Shown piece by piece: positions 1 through 6,574 of a stretch of 11,125 nt of DNA (position 1 is its first letter; every line of letters starts with the position of its first letter). Source of the stretch: JAWOHX01 sp046484975 (GTDB taxonomy: Bacteria; Bacillota; Clostridia; DUPQ01). A program made the position numbers and the translations under genes. The notes beneath the pieces were generated by a model. That model had not been told where the DNA came from and made no database searches. It was given only the letters and a program-made list of their open reading frames with translations. The DNA is taken from NCBI GenBank assembly GCA_046484975.1, contig JAWOHX010000079.1:1-11125 (forward strand), in the 5' to 3' direction.

Positions 1-380
1 TCCTCCGTCCTCCAGACATGAGCCCTGATTCCCAGCTTGATTGCTACGGTGCAACGGGCGGTGACTTTGATGCAGGGGTTCCCGGCGTCCACCCATATCA
101 TATAGGTCAGCCGGTCCTTCCCCCTGTCATATGTCACGGTCGCCGTCCCATGCTCCAAATCCAGTTTGAATCTGCAAAAATCGTACGGAAGATCCGGTTC
201 AATGTCCACCCTGCCGATTTTCAACAGGCGCAGGTCCTCAGAAAATGAATCTGTCTTGCTGATGTACATGCAGATTCTTCCTCCGGCCTCCCCCCACAGT
301 GTGATGCCGATGTCCCCGTTGCCCAAAGGCACGGAGTCCTTGTCACTTGTCCCCGGGACACGGTAAGCGAATGTTTTCAT
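1..380 (-). CDS. DUF5703 domain protein (glycoside-hydrolase-like), N-terminal part, cut by the window edge
   Basis: Only the first 126 codons are visible; the frame is open to base 1. The start is the ATG at 380-378, which overlaps the upstream stop as ATGA, with a GAGG about 5 nt upstream. The protein begins MKTFAYRVPGTSDKDSVPLG and continues with NGDIG (residues 21-25), a YISKTDSF stretch and LLKIGRVDIE, then WVDAGNP. The order 'PLGNGDIG ... ISKTD ... RLLK(I/L)GR ... VDA..P' is the signature I associate with the DUF5703 N-terminal beta-sandwich. This domain occurs in large proteins that resemble glycoside hydrolases of the GH95/GH65 type. No signal peptide is present, so it probably acts in the cytoplasm. 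It is the fourth gene of an operon with a GNAT fusion, an amidohydrolase and a MetH-activation-like protein. The catalytic part, if any, lies outside the window, so the substrate cannot be judged. Confidence 0.8.
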   Translation of the reverse strand, partial: MKTFAYRVPGTSDKDSVPLGNGDIGITLWGEAGGRICMYISKTDSFSEDLRLLKIGRVDIEPDLPYDFCRFKLDLEHGTATVTYDRGKDRLTYMIWVDAGNPCIKVTARCTVAIKLGIRAHVWRTE

Positions 381-1072
381 AGTACCTCGCGATTGTTGAC
401 CAGTTCCTCATAAAGCTTCCCGTTGAAGGCATTCCTTCTGGAAGGGCAGTTCTTCCGCTGGCATAGCTTGCAGTTGCTGTATTCCCGATCGGAGGGGAAG
501 AGGATCCCCGACACGGATTTCTGGGGAATCATCAGATAACTTTCGGTGAGCTCGATGCCTGTGTTCTCCCGGACATCCCCGATGAGGGAAAACAGGGATG
601 CCTGTTCCTCAATGGGCCATCCTTCCAGGGAACCGGGGTTCATGCTGGAGATCTTGTCAACACCATGGTATTTCCGGATGTCCGTGTAAACCTGGTTGAT
701 CATGTCCCTCAGGATGGCCTCCATGATGTTCTCCGCCCAGTACTGCTCATAGACATCGGTGACACCCTTGGACCATTGGTAGACCTCCCTGCCGCAGGTG
801 GCTGCAAAGGGGAACACCCTGTGGATGCCCTTGAAATTCCTGGTCATCAGGCCGCAGTGGAATTCCGTGTCATCGATCAGGACACGATCCTCCTGCTTTT
901 CTTCAATGTAGCTGACCCGGTAGGTGGCCTTGGGACAGGCAACATCCAGGGCGTCCCGGCAATACCCCATGAACTTCTCATGGTCCTCGGAGTTTTTTTC
1001 AATCCTCATCAGATTGGCAAGCCAATCCGTGTCGATGAAAGGTTTTCTATTGACAAGTGTTTTCTGGCTCAT
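377..1072 (-). CDS. Stand-alone vitamin B12-dependent methionine synthase activation domain protein
   Basis: 231 residues, no signal peptide. The segment at about 141-200 matches the MetH reactivation domain (PF02965): a proline/glycine-rich loop (MNPGSLEGWPIEEQ, 144-157), then LTESYLMIPQKSVSGILFP (175-193). The latter aligns with the LTESFAMWPGASVSGW region of E. coli MetH. ATCGRE (91-96) fits the start of the domain's central part. In MetH this domain binds S-adenosylmethionine and helps reductive methylation of inactive cob(II)alamin. There is no homocysteine-, folate- or cobalamin-binding domain here, so it should act on a separate corrinoid protein. The C-terminus carries C201-x2-C204-x4-C209 followed by SRR, a possible metal or Fe-S site. 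Start: ATG at 1072, preceded by a G-rich stretch and GGAGG. It follows the amidohydrolase by 38 nt and overlaps the DUF5703 gene by 4 nt. Family assignment is firm; the partner is unknown. Confidence 0.85.
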   Translation of the reverse strand: MSQKTLVNRKPFIDTDWLANLMRIEKNSEDHEKFMGYCRDALDVACPKATYRVSYIEEKQEDRVLIDDTEFHCGLMTRNFKGIHRVFPFAATCGREVYQWSKGVTDVYEQYWAENIMEAILRDMINQVYTDIRKYHGVDKISSMNPGSLEGWPIEEQASLFSLIGDVRENTGIELTESYLMIPQKSVSGILFPSDREYSNCKLCQRKNCPSRRNAFNGKLYEELVNNREVL

Positions 1073-1110
1073 GGTGAACCCCCCGCCTCCTGTATGTCCC
1101 CCGCATTATA

Positions 1111-1992
1111 TCACACGCCAAGCCCCGCTGCATGCATGAATCCTTCCAGTTTTTTGAAAGCAACCAGGGCGTTGCCCCGGAAAACATCCCCGTGGTGTTT
1201 CTCCGGAATGATGCCGCGGATGAATTCGATGTATGGCTCCAGAGGGACCAGCGGCCAGTCGGATCCAAAGAGGAGCCGGTCATACCTGTCGATGAACGCC
1301 AGCATCTGTGAAAGATAGGCCGTCACCTGCGGATTGTCCTTAAGCTCCTCCGTTTTTTTCCGATGGGAGACGATGAGGCCCGAAAGGTCCGCATACACAT
1401 TGGGGGCCTTCCAGATCATGGCGGCCGTATCCATGATCCAGGGATCCCCCATATGGGCCAGGATGAAGGTCACATCCCTGAATTTGATGGCTGCCTCATC
1501 CACGGAAAGGGGATGGGCATATTTCAGCAGTCCCTTCTCGGAATAGGTTGATCCGGCATGCACCACCACTGAAAGCCTGTATTCCCCTGCCAGCCGGTAC
1601 AAAGGCTCATAAATCCCGTCATGAGCGTAGTAGGGGTAATAGCCGGCATAGATCTTGATGCCCACCGTCCTGGGATTGGCCATCCCCTCCTCAATCCGGT
1701 CAAGCTCCTTTTTCCTCTCTTTTTCCAGCCTGACGGGGTTGATGCCCAGGCAAACCGCCATCTCACCGGGCAGTGCATCCAGGTCCAACCCCATTGGGTT
1801 CTGGATCTCCCCGTCAGGGAATGCGCCTGGCGTCTTTTCCCCAAGTCCCATCCCCACGGCGGCGACAACGGATGCCCCCCGGTATTCCCGCTGGAATCCC
1901 TCAAGGGAATAGTCCAGCAGGGACACCGTCTCCGCGGCATGCATGAAGGCCTGGAGTTTTGAAAAATGCATGTGGGCATCAATGATTTTCAT
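1111..1992 (-). CDS. Amidohydrolase family protein (amidohydrolase_2 type, TIM-barrel metal hydrolase)
   Basis: 293 residues, typical length for PF04909. Expected metal and catalytic residues are present: H7-x-H9 in IIDAHMHF at the N-terminus, H145 in VVVHAG, H180 in ILAHMGDPW and D245 in LLFGSDWPL. K113 in GIKIYAGYYP lies on the strand where many relatives carry a further active-site residue. The family hydrolyses amides, lactones or esters, or decarboxylates small aromatic or sugar-derived acids; the substrate cannot be read from sequence. No signal peptide, so cytoplasmic. AAGGAG lies 8 nt before ATG 1992-1990. The start overlaps the stop of the large GNAT fusion as ATGA, which implies translational coupling. 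In a pathway with a DUF5703 protein it could open a lactone or cleave a sugar-derived intermediate, but that is inference. Confidence 0.9.
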   Translation of the reverse strand: MKIIDAHMHFSKLQAFMHAAETVSLLDYSLEGFQREYRGASVVAAVGMGLGEKTPGAFPDGEIQNPMGLDLDALPGEMAVCLGINPVRLEKERKKELDRIEEGMANPRTVGIKIYAGYYPYYAHDGIYEPLYRLAGEYRLSVVVHAGSTYSEKGLLKYAHPLSVDEAAIKFRDVTFILAHMGDPWIMDTAAMIWKAPNVYADLSGLIVSHRKKTEELKDNPQVTAYLSQMLAFIDRYDRLLFGSDWPLVPLEPYIEFIRGIIPEKHHGDVFRGNALVAFKKLEGFMHAAGLGV

Positions 1993-4900
1993 TTCAAAAA
2001 CTCCTTCTCGTCAAATCCCAGCCGGATGAGGTCCTGCAGTTCGCCGGCCTGGATGTATTCCCTGGAAATGATGAAATAAACGGGCTGGAGAAAAATCCTC
2101 TCTCCGTCCTTTATGTCTTTCCTGCAGGTCGTCTCCACCATGGCAAGGTTGTTCATTACCCCAGCTTCCAGGTTCGTTGCGCCGGGATTGGTATGCACCA
2201 GAAGCTTGTTTTCCCTTTCCGGCGAGCCGAACATCACCGGGGTGAGACTGGTCATGAAATATTGCTCGGAACCTGCCTTTAACGTCACGGTTTCTTGATC
2301 CATGTTTTCGAAGGATACGGTGCATTTCCCCAGGTCCTCTCCTGCTTTGAAAAAGCACTCGGTATAGAAGCCATTCTCCTTCAGGTACCTGCCGGTGTCC
2401 TGCCTGATCCCGGCAAGGAAACAGACAACAGGCGCACCGGGAAGCATCAGGTAGTACAGGTCCACTCCCATGCCCTTGTACAGTTCGTTCTCCTCGATGG
2501 CAATGGACATTTTGATTCCCTGCCAAAGGTTCCCCAACCTGTCCCTGACGGTGGTGTGTGAGGTGCTGCGTTTCTCCTGCAGAAGGGAAGACGTGGAGAG
2601 CTTGGATATGGAAAAATGGATTCCCCCGGTCCAGGGGTTCCACCAGGCCTTGCTGACGGGTTCCGGGAATGAGGTGTCCAGCCACTCCTCTCCCTGGCAT
2701 GAAAGGGAGAACAGGTCATAGGAGAAATCCGGGGAAGCCTTGATCATGATGGTCCCGTTGTCTGCCCACAGGACTGTTTTCCCTTTTTCAGTTTCCGTCC
2801 CTGTCCGGACATCCTTCCCGTTGGTATAGAACACTCCTTTTGTTTGGGACAGGGAATAGTTTTCTGATTCATAGGACAGTGTCAGTGTGTCGTATCCAAC
2901 GAAAGGCTTTCGGACAATCTCAAGAGAGGCTTCCTTTTTATGGGCCGCTGTTGTCTCGTCAAAGGCTTGCCTTGCCGAACGAAGGCGGAAACGGATCTCA
3001 TGGTTCTGGTTCCGATGCTCCATGATGGAGACATTAAAACGTTCCGGAAGAAAGGCACTGCCCCCGTTCACCGAAAACTCCAGGGAACGGACAGGCTCAG
3101 GCCTTTCCACCCTGGTCTTTTTCAAAACATATGTCCGGAAATCCTGCCAGCAGCCAAATGTGCCAAGTGCCAGGCTCACAGGACCTGTGGAAACACATGC
3201 AAACGGGCCAAGCTGCCCGAGGTCGTGTTCGAAAAACATGTTCCAGACATCGAATCGGATCTTGTTCCCTTCCTCCCAGCAGATTCCCCTGGTCATGCGC
3301 ATGCCTTGGGAAAACAGCCAGTTCTCAGTGATCTTGTCACTGTCCCAGTTGTTGATCCATCCGGTCACAGAATCCCCCATCTCCACAATGTTTCCATTGT
3401 ATGGGAAAACGGCCCGGAGGATGTTGAAATTGAAGGTGTCGCTCAGGTAGACAGGTTCCGGGGTCATCGTGCCCGATGTGTTCTCCACCAGGAAATGCCT
3501 CTGCAGAATCCCGGAGGGTCCCAGCTTGCAGACCATGGTAAGGATAATGTCAGGGAAAGCCTCGAAATCATAGGCGGCCTTGAAGCCAGCCGTGTTTTCT
3601 TCCCGGAAGAATTCCACGTTGCGGGGAGGTTTCCTGGAGAGCTCCGCTGTGAAAGGCCGGCCGATCCTGGGAAAATTCCAGCTCATGGATTCCCCTTCCG
3701 CCCTTCCCACGTGCAAGGAGTTGTTCTGTTTGTATAGCCTTGCATGGTAGGGTCCGTTGATGATCTCGCAGAGTTCCTCACTTTCCCCGTGGATGATCCC
3801 GGAAATTCCCCGGAAAGGAACATCCAGTCTTTTTTCAAACACCACGATGTCGCTGTTTTCAGGGTGTGCCGTTATTCTGAGCGGCCGGCTATAATAGGCA
3901 TGGTCATCCAGCTTGTATGAGAGGGCAACGGTTTTTCGTTCCCCGGGTCCCAGATGAAGCCCATATGATTTCCCGCCGAAATCGATCCCTTCCTGATTCT
4001 CAGGGGCAAACGAGAATGACGCTGCCACAGGGAACATGTTCTGGACCTCCAGCTGGCAGTCGGACATAAGGCCGACATGGCAATAAGTGCCGGGGACATG
4101 GAGGGTCATTTTCGCCGGGTACACCGGTATGATGCCAATCCGGAACAGGACTTTTCTTCCATTGACAAGTATTTCGGCTGTCACCGCCGGATGGGTCTTG
4201 TTGGGGTTCTGGTCTTCCCTGACCTCTCCCACGAAAAAGGAGCCGTCCACGGTTGTCTGGTCCGTCACCATGAAGGATGAGGCAAAATCAAAGGAAATGT
4301 TCTTGTCGTCCATGCCCTTGATGGAGACATGCAGGGGTTCTCCCGTTTTGTTCACCGCTTCGTACGAGACTTTATAGTGCATTCCAAAAACCAGTTCATG
4401 CCTCTCGACGCTGGCGCTGATGCGGTAATCCTCCGTCTCCACCAACCGCATCCCCCTGCCTGTCCGCTCAAACTCCACCCGCAGGGTGCGGCCGTTATGT
4501 CTCCATGCATATTCCAGATAGTCGAATTTGTTTTCCCTCCGACCGTCCGGCTTGATCTCGATGGACCTGACGGAATCATTGTACCAGTCGGCCTCTTTGA
4601 AAAAATCCTGGATGGCCTCGGTCTTCAGGACGGTGGGGATGAAGTTCATCAGGTGGGTTGTGTCATCCCGCTTCTCCCAGAAAAACCCGCACTTCTTGTA
4701 AAGGGGCACCGCCTTGGTGTTTCCAGGCCAGGTGAAAAGATCCAATCGTGGCCAGCCCAGCTCCACTGTCTTTTCCACGGCATGAAGCACCAGCATCTTC
4801 CCGATTTTCTGGCCATGGCAGTCGGTCCTGACATTCAGTGTGTTGACATACAGTGCTCCTTCATCCAAGGTGTACTGGTCGAAACTTAAGTATCCGATGA

Positions 4901-5081
4901 CTTCCCGGTCCCTGACTGCCAGAAAGACATGGAGATGGAACGCATTGTCATGTTCGCGGATGACGGTTTCCGGGGTCCTCCCCATGTCATTCCCGTTCCA
5001 TCCCTCACTGCTCCTGCTCCACATCTCCGAGACCGCATTTGCATAGGAGTGGTCGTATTCCACAATTTTAATCTCACTCAT
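1989..5081 (-). CDS. GNAT acetyltransferase fused to a very large beta-sandwich region (1030 aa)
   Basis: Residues 1-150 form a GNAT fold: LYVNTLNVRTDCHGQKIGK (78-96) is motif A, the acetyl-CoA pyrophosphate loop, and N121-x2-A124-x3-Y128-x3-G132-F is motif B. The usual small residue at the end of the Q/R-x2-G-x-G/A loop is K-M here, a mild deviation. About 880 residues follow. Residues 185-430 look like successive Ig-like beta-sandwiches. Residues 440-655 and 725-1010 look like mutarotase- or lyase-type supersandwich halves, with runs such as SWNFPRIGRP, DSVTGWINNWDSD and KAWWNPWTGGIHFS that are rich in Trp and Gly. This resembles accessory folds of carbohydrate-active enzymes, but no catalytic motif is recognised. 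No signal peptide or membrane segment was seen, so it should be cytoplasmic. It is the first gene of its operon: TATAAT at 5105-5110 and AGGGGG about 10 nt before the start. The GNAT call is firm; the rest is fold-level judgement by eye. Confidence 0.85.
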   Translation of the reverse strand: MSEIKIVEYDHSYANAVSEMWSRSSEGWNGNDMGRTPETVIREHDNAFHLHVFLAVRDREVIGYLSFDQYTLDEGALYVNTLNVRTDCHGQKIGKMLVLHAVEKTVELGWPRLDLFTWPGNTKAVPLYKKCGFFWEKRDDTTHLMNFIPTVLKTEAIQDFFKEADWYNDSVRSIEIKPDGRRENKFDYLEYAWRHNGRTLRVEFERTGRGMRLVETEDYRISASVERHELVFGMHYKVSYEAVNKTGEPLHVSIKGMDDKNISFDFASSFMVTDQTTVDGSFFVGEVREDQNPNKTHPAVTAEILVNGRKVLFRIGIIPVYPAKMTLHVPGTYCHVGLMSDCQLEVQNMFPVAASFSFAPENQEGIDFGGKSYGLHLGPGERKTVALSYKLDDHAYYSRPLRITAHPENSDIVVFEKRLDVPFRGISGIIHGESEELCEIINGPYHARLYKQNNSLHVGRAEGESMSWNFPRIGRPFTAELSRKPPRNVEFFREENTAGFKAAYDFEAFPDIILTMVCKLGPSGILQRHFLVENTSGTMTPEPVYLSDTFNFNILRAVFPYNGNIVEMGDSVTGWINNWDSDKITENWLFSQGMRMTRGICWEEGNKIRFDVWNMFFEHDLGQLGPFACVSTGPVSLALGTFGCWQDFRTYVLKKTRVERPEPVRSLEFSVNGGSAFLPERFNVSIMEHRNQNHEIRFRLRSARQAFDETTAAHKKEASLEIVRKPFVGYDTLTLSYESENYSLSQTKGVFYTNGKDVRTGTETEKGKTVLWADNGTIMIKASPDFSYDLFSLSCQGEEWLDTSFPEPVSKAWWNPWTGGIHFSISKLSTSSLLQEKRSTSHTTVRDRLGNLWQGIKMSIAIEENELYKGMGVDLYYLMLPGAPVVCFLAGIRQDTGRYLKENGFYTECFFKAGEDLGKCTVSFENMDQETVTLKAGSEQYFMTSLTPVMFGSPERENKLLVHTNPGATNLEAGVMNNLAMVETTCRKDIKDGERIFLQPVYFIISREYIQAGELQDLIRLGFDEKEFLK

Positions 5082-5104
5082 TTCTGTGTCCCCCTGTTCC
5101 CATC

Positions 5105-5133
5105 ATTATATCGAATAATCCCCATTTCTTCCA
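5105..5133 (-). promoter_or_regulatory. Promoter of the GNAT-amidohydrolase-activase-DUF5703 operon
   Basis: The minus strand reads TATAAT at 5110-5105, a perfect -10 box. The weak -35 candidate TGGAAG lies at 5133-5128 with a 17-nt spacer. The predicted start near 5098 leaves a leader of only about 17 nt that holds the AGGGGG ribosome site before ATG 5081. The weak -35 suggests a modest promoter or one helped by an activator. Confidence 0.6.
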
Positions 5134-5178
5134 GATACAAAAAACCTATACCTGATTGTTGCCCTTTGCATGTGGAAA

Positions 5179-5197
5179 CGCGCATCCCTGATGCGCG
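5179..5197 (-). terminator. Hairpin after the tRNA cluster, probable weak terminator
   Basis: A perfect 8-bp stem (CGCGCATC / GATGCGCG) with a 3-nt loop begins 5 nt beyond the CCA end of tRNA-Lys. On the minus strand it is followed only by TTTCC, so the U-tract is short. It could end the tRNA transcript or act as a 3' processing signal. It lies just upstream of the promoter for the operon at 1-5081. Confidence 0.5.
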
Positions 5198-5202
5198 CTT
5201 CC

Positions 5203-5278
5203 TGGTGAGCCATCGCAGATTCGAACTGCGGACACCTTGATTAAAAGTCAAGTGCTCTGCCAACTGAGCTAATGGCCC
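5203..5278 (-). tRNA. tRNA-Lys (anticodon UUU)
   Basis: A 76-nt cloverleaf. Acceptor GGGCCAT pairs with ATGGCTC (one G-U), the D arm is TAGCTCAGTTGGCAGAGC, and the anticodon stem CTTGA/TCAAG encloses CTTTTAA with the anticodon TTT at 5245-5243. The T arm is CGCAG-TTCGAAT-CTGCG. Discriminator A and CCA are encoded. It is the last tRNA of the three-gene cluster, 9 nt after tRNA-Gln. Confidence 0.97.
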
Positions 5279-5287
5279 ATTTGCAAT

Positions 5288-5363
5288 TGGCTGGGATGGC
5301 AGGACTCGAACCTACGAATGACGGAGTCAAAGTCCGTTGCCTTACCACCTTGGCTACATCCCA
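5288..5363 (-). tRNA. tRNA-Gln (anticodon UUG)
   Basis: A 76-nt cloverleaf. Acceptor TGGGATG pairs with CATCCCA, the anticodon stem ACGGA/TCCGT encloses CTTTGAC, and the anticodon TTG is at 5330-5328. The T loop is TTCGAGT, with discriminator G and encoded CCA. The weak U1-A72 acceptor end and the TAGCCAAG-type D arm are usual for bacterial tRNA-Gln. It lies 6 nt after tRNA-His and is surely co-transcribed with it. Confidence 0.97.
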
Positions 5364-5369
5364 ATAAAA

Positions 5370-5447
5370 TGGGGTGAATAATGGGGATCGAACCCATGAC
5401 CTCCAGAGCCACAATCTGGCGCTCTAACCAACTGAGCTATACCCACC
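5370..5447 (-). tRNA. tRNA-His (anticodon GUG)
   Basis: Acceptor GTGGGTA pairs with TATTCAC. The extra G(-1) at 5447 faces discriminator C73 at 5373, the hallmark of tRNA-His and the identity element for histidyl-tRNA synthetase. The anticodon stem CCAGA/TCTGG encloses TTGTGGC with GTG at 5412-5410. The T arm is ATGGG-TTCGATC-CCCAT, and CCA is encoded. It is the first tRNA of the cluster, about 27 nt from the predicted transcription start. Confidence 0.97.
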
Positions 5448-5480
5448 ATATAGAATGTCTTCCAAAAAAGACACAAAGTC

Positions 5481-5509
5481 ATTTTAAGTTAAGCCACCTG
5501 GTTTGTCAA
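5481..5509 (-). promoter_or_regulatory. Promoter of the His-Gln-Lys tRNA operon
   Basis: On the minus strand a perfect TTGACA (-35, 5509-5504) is followed by a 17-nt spacer and TAAAAT (-10, 5486-5481, five of six consensus bases). The predicted start is near 5474. The short leader contains a small hairpin (TGTCTT / AAGACA) before tRNA-His, which may be a processing signal. The permease gene ends only 33 nt upstream, with no clear terminator between. Confidence 0.85.
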
Positions 5510-5541
5510 GGAATATTATTACGGCAAACCCGGGCTTCCCC

Positions 5542-6078
5542 TCACTCATTCATCAGTGTGGCGGCCTCATACAGGCCTTTGATATCCTCCTTTTTCATGC
5601 TCCTGTTCACAAGGAATGCGATGAGGAAGATCCCCATCAGGCTCAATGCGAGTCTTGTGAAGGCAAACCGCGGCCCCAGGGCGGAAATCTCGAACAGCAG
5701 CATGGGAATCTTGGTGGTGGACCAGGCCCCGATGAAGAGCAGAACATTCATAAAGCCGGCGCCTTTTTTCATGAACACCCCTGCCACCGGGAAAGCTCCA
5801 TATAGGGGACCTGCCGCTGCAGAACCCAGGAACAGGGAAAGCAGGACTCCTTTCACACCGGAGTCTTCCCCCATGGTCCTCACCATGGCCTCCCGGGGAA
5901 CCCAGACATCCAGGAGGCCCAGAAGGATGAATATGGGGGGGATGACCAGGGCCATCTCCCTGAGACTGAACAAGACAGTGTCCACGGCCTTGGCCCCAAT
6001 GCCAGGATCCAGCAGCCAGATGATCAGCAATCCCAGCGAGGAGACAAGGAAGAACAGGTATCGCTTCACTGCTTTCAT
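5542..6078 (-). CDS. Half-permease, second of a pair (PF03773 / ArsP_1-like putative permease)
   Basis: 178 residues, strongly hydrophobic, about five membrane segments (near 8-25, 36-58, 77-100, 107-125 and 138-158). The central block from GVKGVLL through PLYGAFPVAGVFMKKGAG and IPMLLFEISALGPR matches the family's permease core, with the characteristic glycine- and proline-rich FPVA segment. It aligns with the preceding gene product over this block, so the two look like homologous halves. Full-length relatives such as ArsP (export of trivalent organoarsenicals) and YraQ carry both halves in one chain of roughly 300 residues or more. This protein should therefore need the partner encoded just upstream. 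The start ATG 6078-6076 overlaps the partner's stop as ATGA, enforcing matched synthesis. Control is probably by the PadR protein of the same operon. The substrate is unknown; a metalloid, a metal or an organic toxicant is possible by family only. Confidence 0.8.
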   Translation of the reverse strand: MKAVKRYLFFLVSSLGLLIIWLLDPGIGAKAVDTVLFSLREMALVIPPIFILLGLLDVWVPREAMVRTMGEDSGVKGVLLSLFLGSAAAGPLYGAFPVAGVFMKKGAGFMNVLLFIGAWSTTKIPMLLFEISALGPRFAFTRLALSLMGIFLIAFLVNRSMKKEDIKGLYEAATLMNE

Positions 6079-6560
6079 AACTCACCCATCACCTTTCCGA
6101 TGACAAAGGCCACAAAGAAGGAAAACAAAAAGGCCAGGATATTGCGGAGGAAAGTCGCCCTTTTTCCAAAGAACCGTATTTCCACCGGGAGGGTCACCAC
6201 ACCAACCATCATCAGGGAGGAGATGAAGGCGCCGATCTGCATGTAGCCGGCTCCGTTGCTGAGCAGAAGGGCTGCAGTTGGAAATGCGATGAAACCCGGG
6301 ATCAAGGTGACTGCCCCGATGGCGGAAGCCAGCAAAACGCCCCGCCACCCGGAGGAAGCGCCGATGACGCCACTGATGGTCTGCGGGTTCAGTATGGCGA
6401 CCATGATTCCCACGAGTACAATCACCCCCAGGAACTGGGGAAGGATGTTTTCCAAGGCCTTCCAGGCTTTCTTCAGAGCCATGGCGGTTTTTTCCTTGTT
6501 TTTGACATATGAAAAAACCAACAGGCCTGCGGTGACGGAATACAGGATAATGTTCTGCAT
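6075..6560 (-). CDS. Half-permease, first of a pair (PF03773 / ArsP_1-like putative permease)
   Basis: 161 residues with about five hydrophobic segments: 4-18, 42-58, 73-98, 106-125 and 139-157. The core reads SGWRGVLLASAIGAV, then GFIAFPTAALLLSNGAGYMQ, then VTLPVEIRFFGKRATFLRN. Its G-V-L-L, F-P-x-A, GAG-(Y/F)-M and G-x-R spacing is matched by the next gene product, the sign of an ancient internal repeat. The lysine-rich stretch at 20-35 is probably a cytoplasmic loop. AAGGAG lies 8 nt before ATG 6560-6558. The gene begins 14 nt after padR and overlaps the second half by 4 nt. Most likely it forms a hetero-oligomeric pump or channel with the second half. The family is clear; the substrate is not. 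Confidence 0.8.
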   Translation of the reverse strand: MQNIILYSVTAGLLVFSYVKNKEKTAMALKKAWKALENILPQFLGVIVLVGIMVAILNPQTISGVIGASSGWRGVLLASAIGAVTLIPGFIAFPTAALLLSNGAGYMQIGAFISSLMMVGVVTLPVEIRFFGKRATFLRNILAFLFSFFVAFVIGKVMGEL

Positions 6561-6574
6561 GTATGCTTCTCCTT

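Noticed and set aside
665..1318. Open plus-strand frame of 217 codons
   Set aside because: Antisense to the MetH-activation-domain and amidohydrolase genes, whose motifs are intact on the minus strand.
2940..3737. Open plus-strand frame of 265 codons
   Set aside because: Antisense to the middle of the GNAT fusion; a by-product of the G+C and codon bias of the real gene, with no recognisable domain.
5137..5143. T-run on the minus strand upstream of the GNAT promoter, as a second tRNA terminator
   Set aside because: No stable hairpin directly precedes it; the sequence before it (AGGTATAGG) does not fold.
5500..5530. Inverted repeat GGTTTG / CAAACC around the tRNA -35 box
   Set aside because: Six-bp arms with a 19-nt spacer are within chance expectation and do not fit a terminator; no U-tract follows the hairpin.
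6075..6078. Frameshift splitting one permease gene in two
   Set aside because: The halves are homologous to each other, each has its own start, and the ATGA overlap is a normal coupled junction. It looks like a gene pair, not a broken gene, though assembly error cannot be excluded by eye.
5381..6103. Open plus-strand frame of 240 codons
   Set aside because: Runs antisense through tRNA-His and the second half-permease; composition is that of a complementary-strand shadow.
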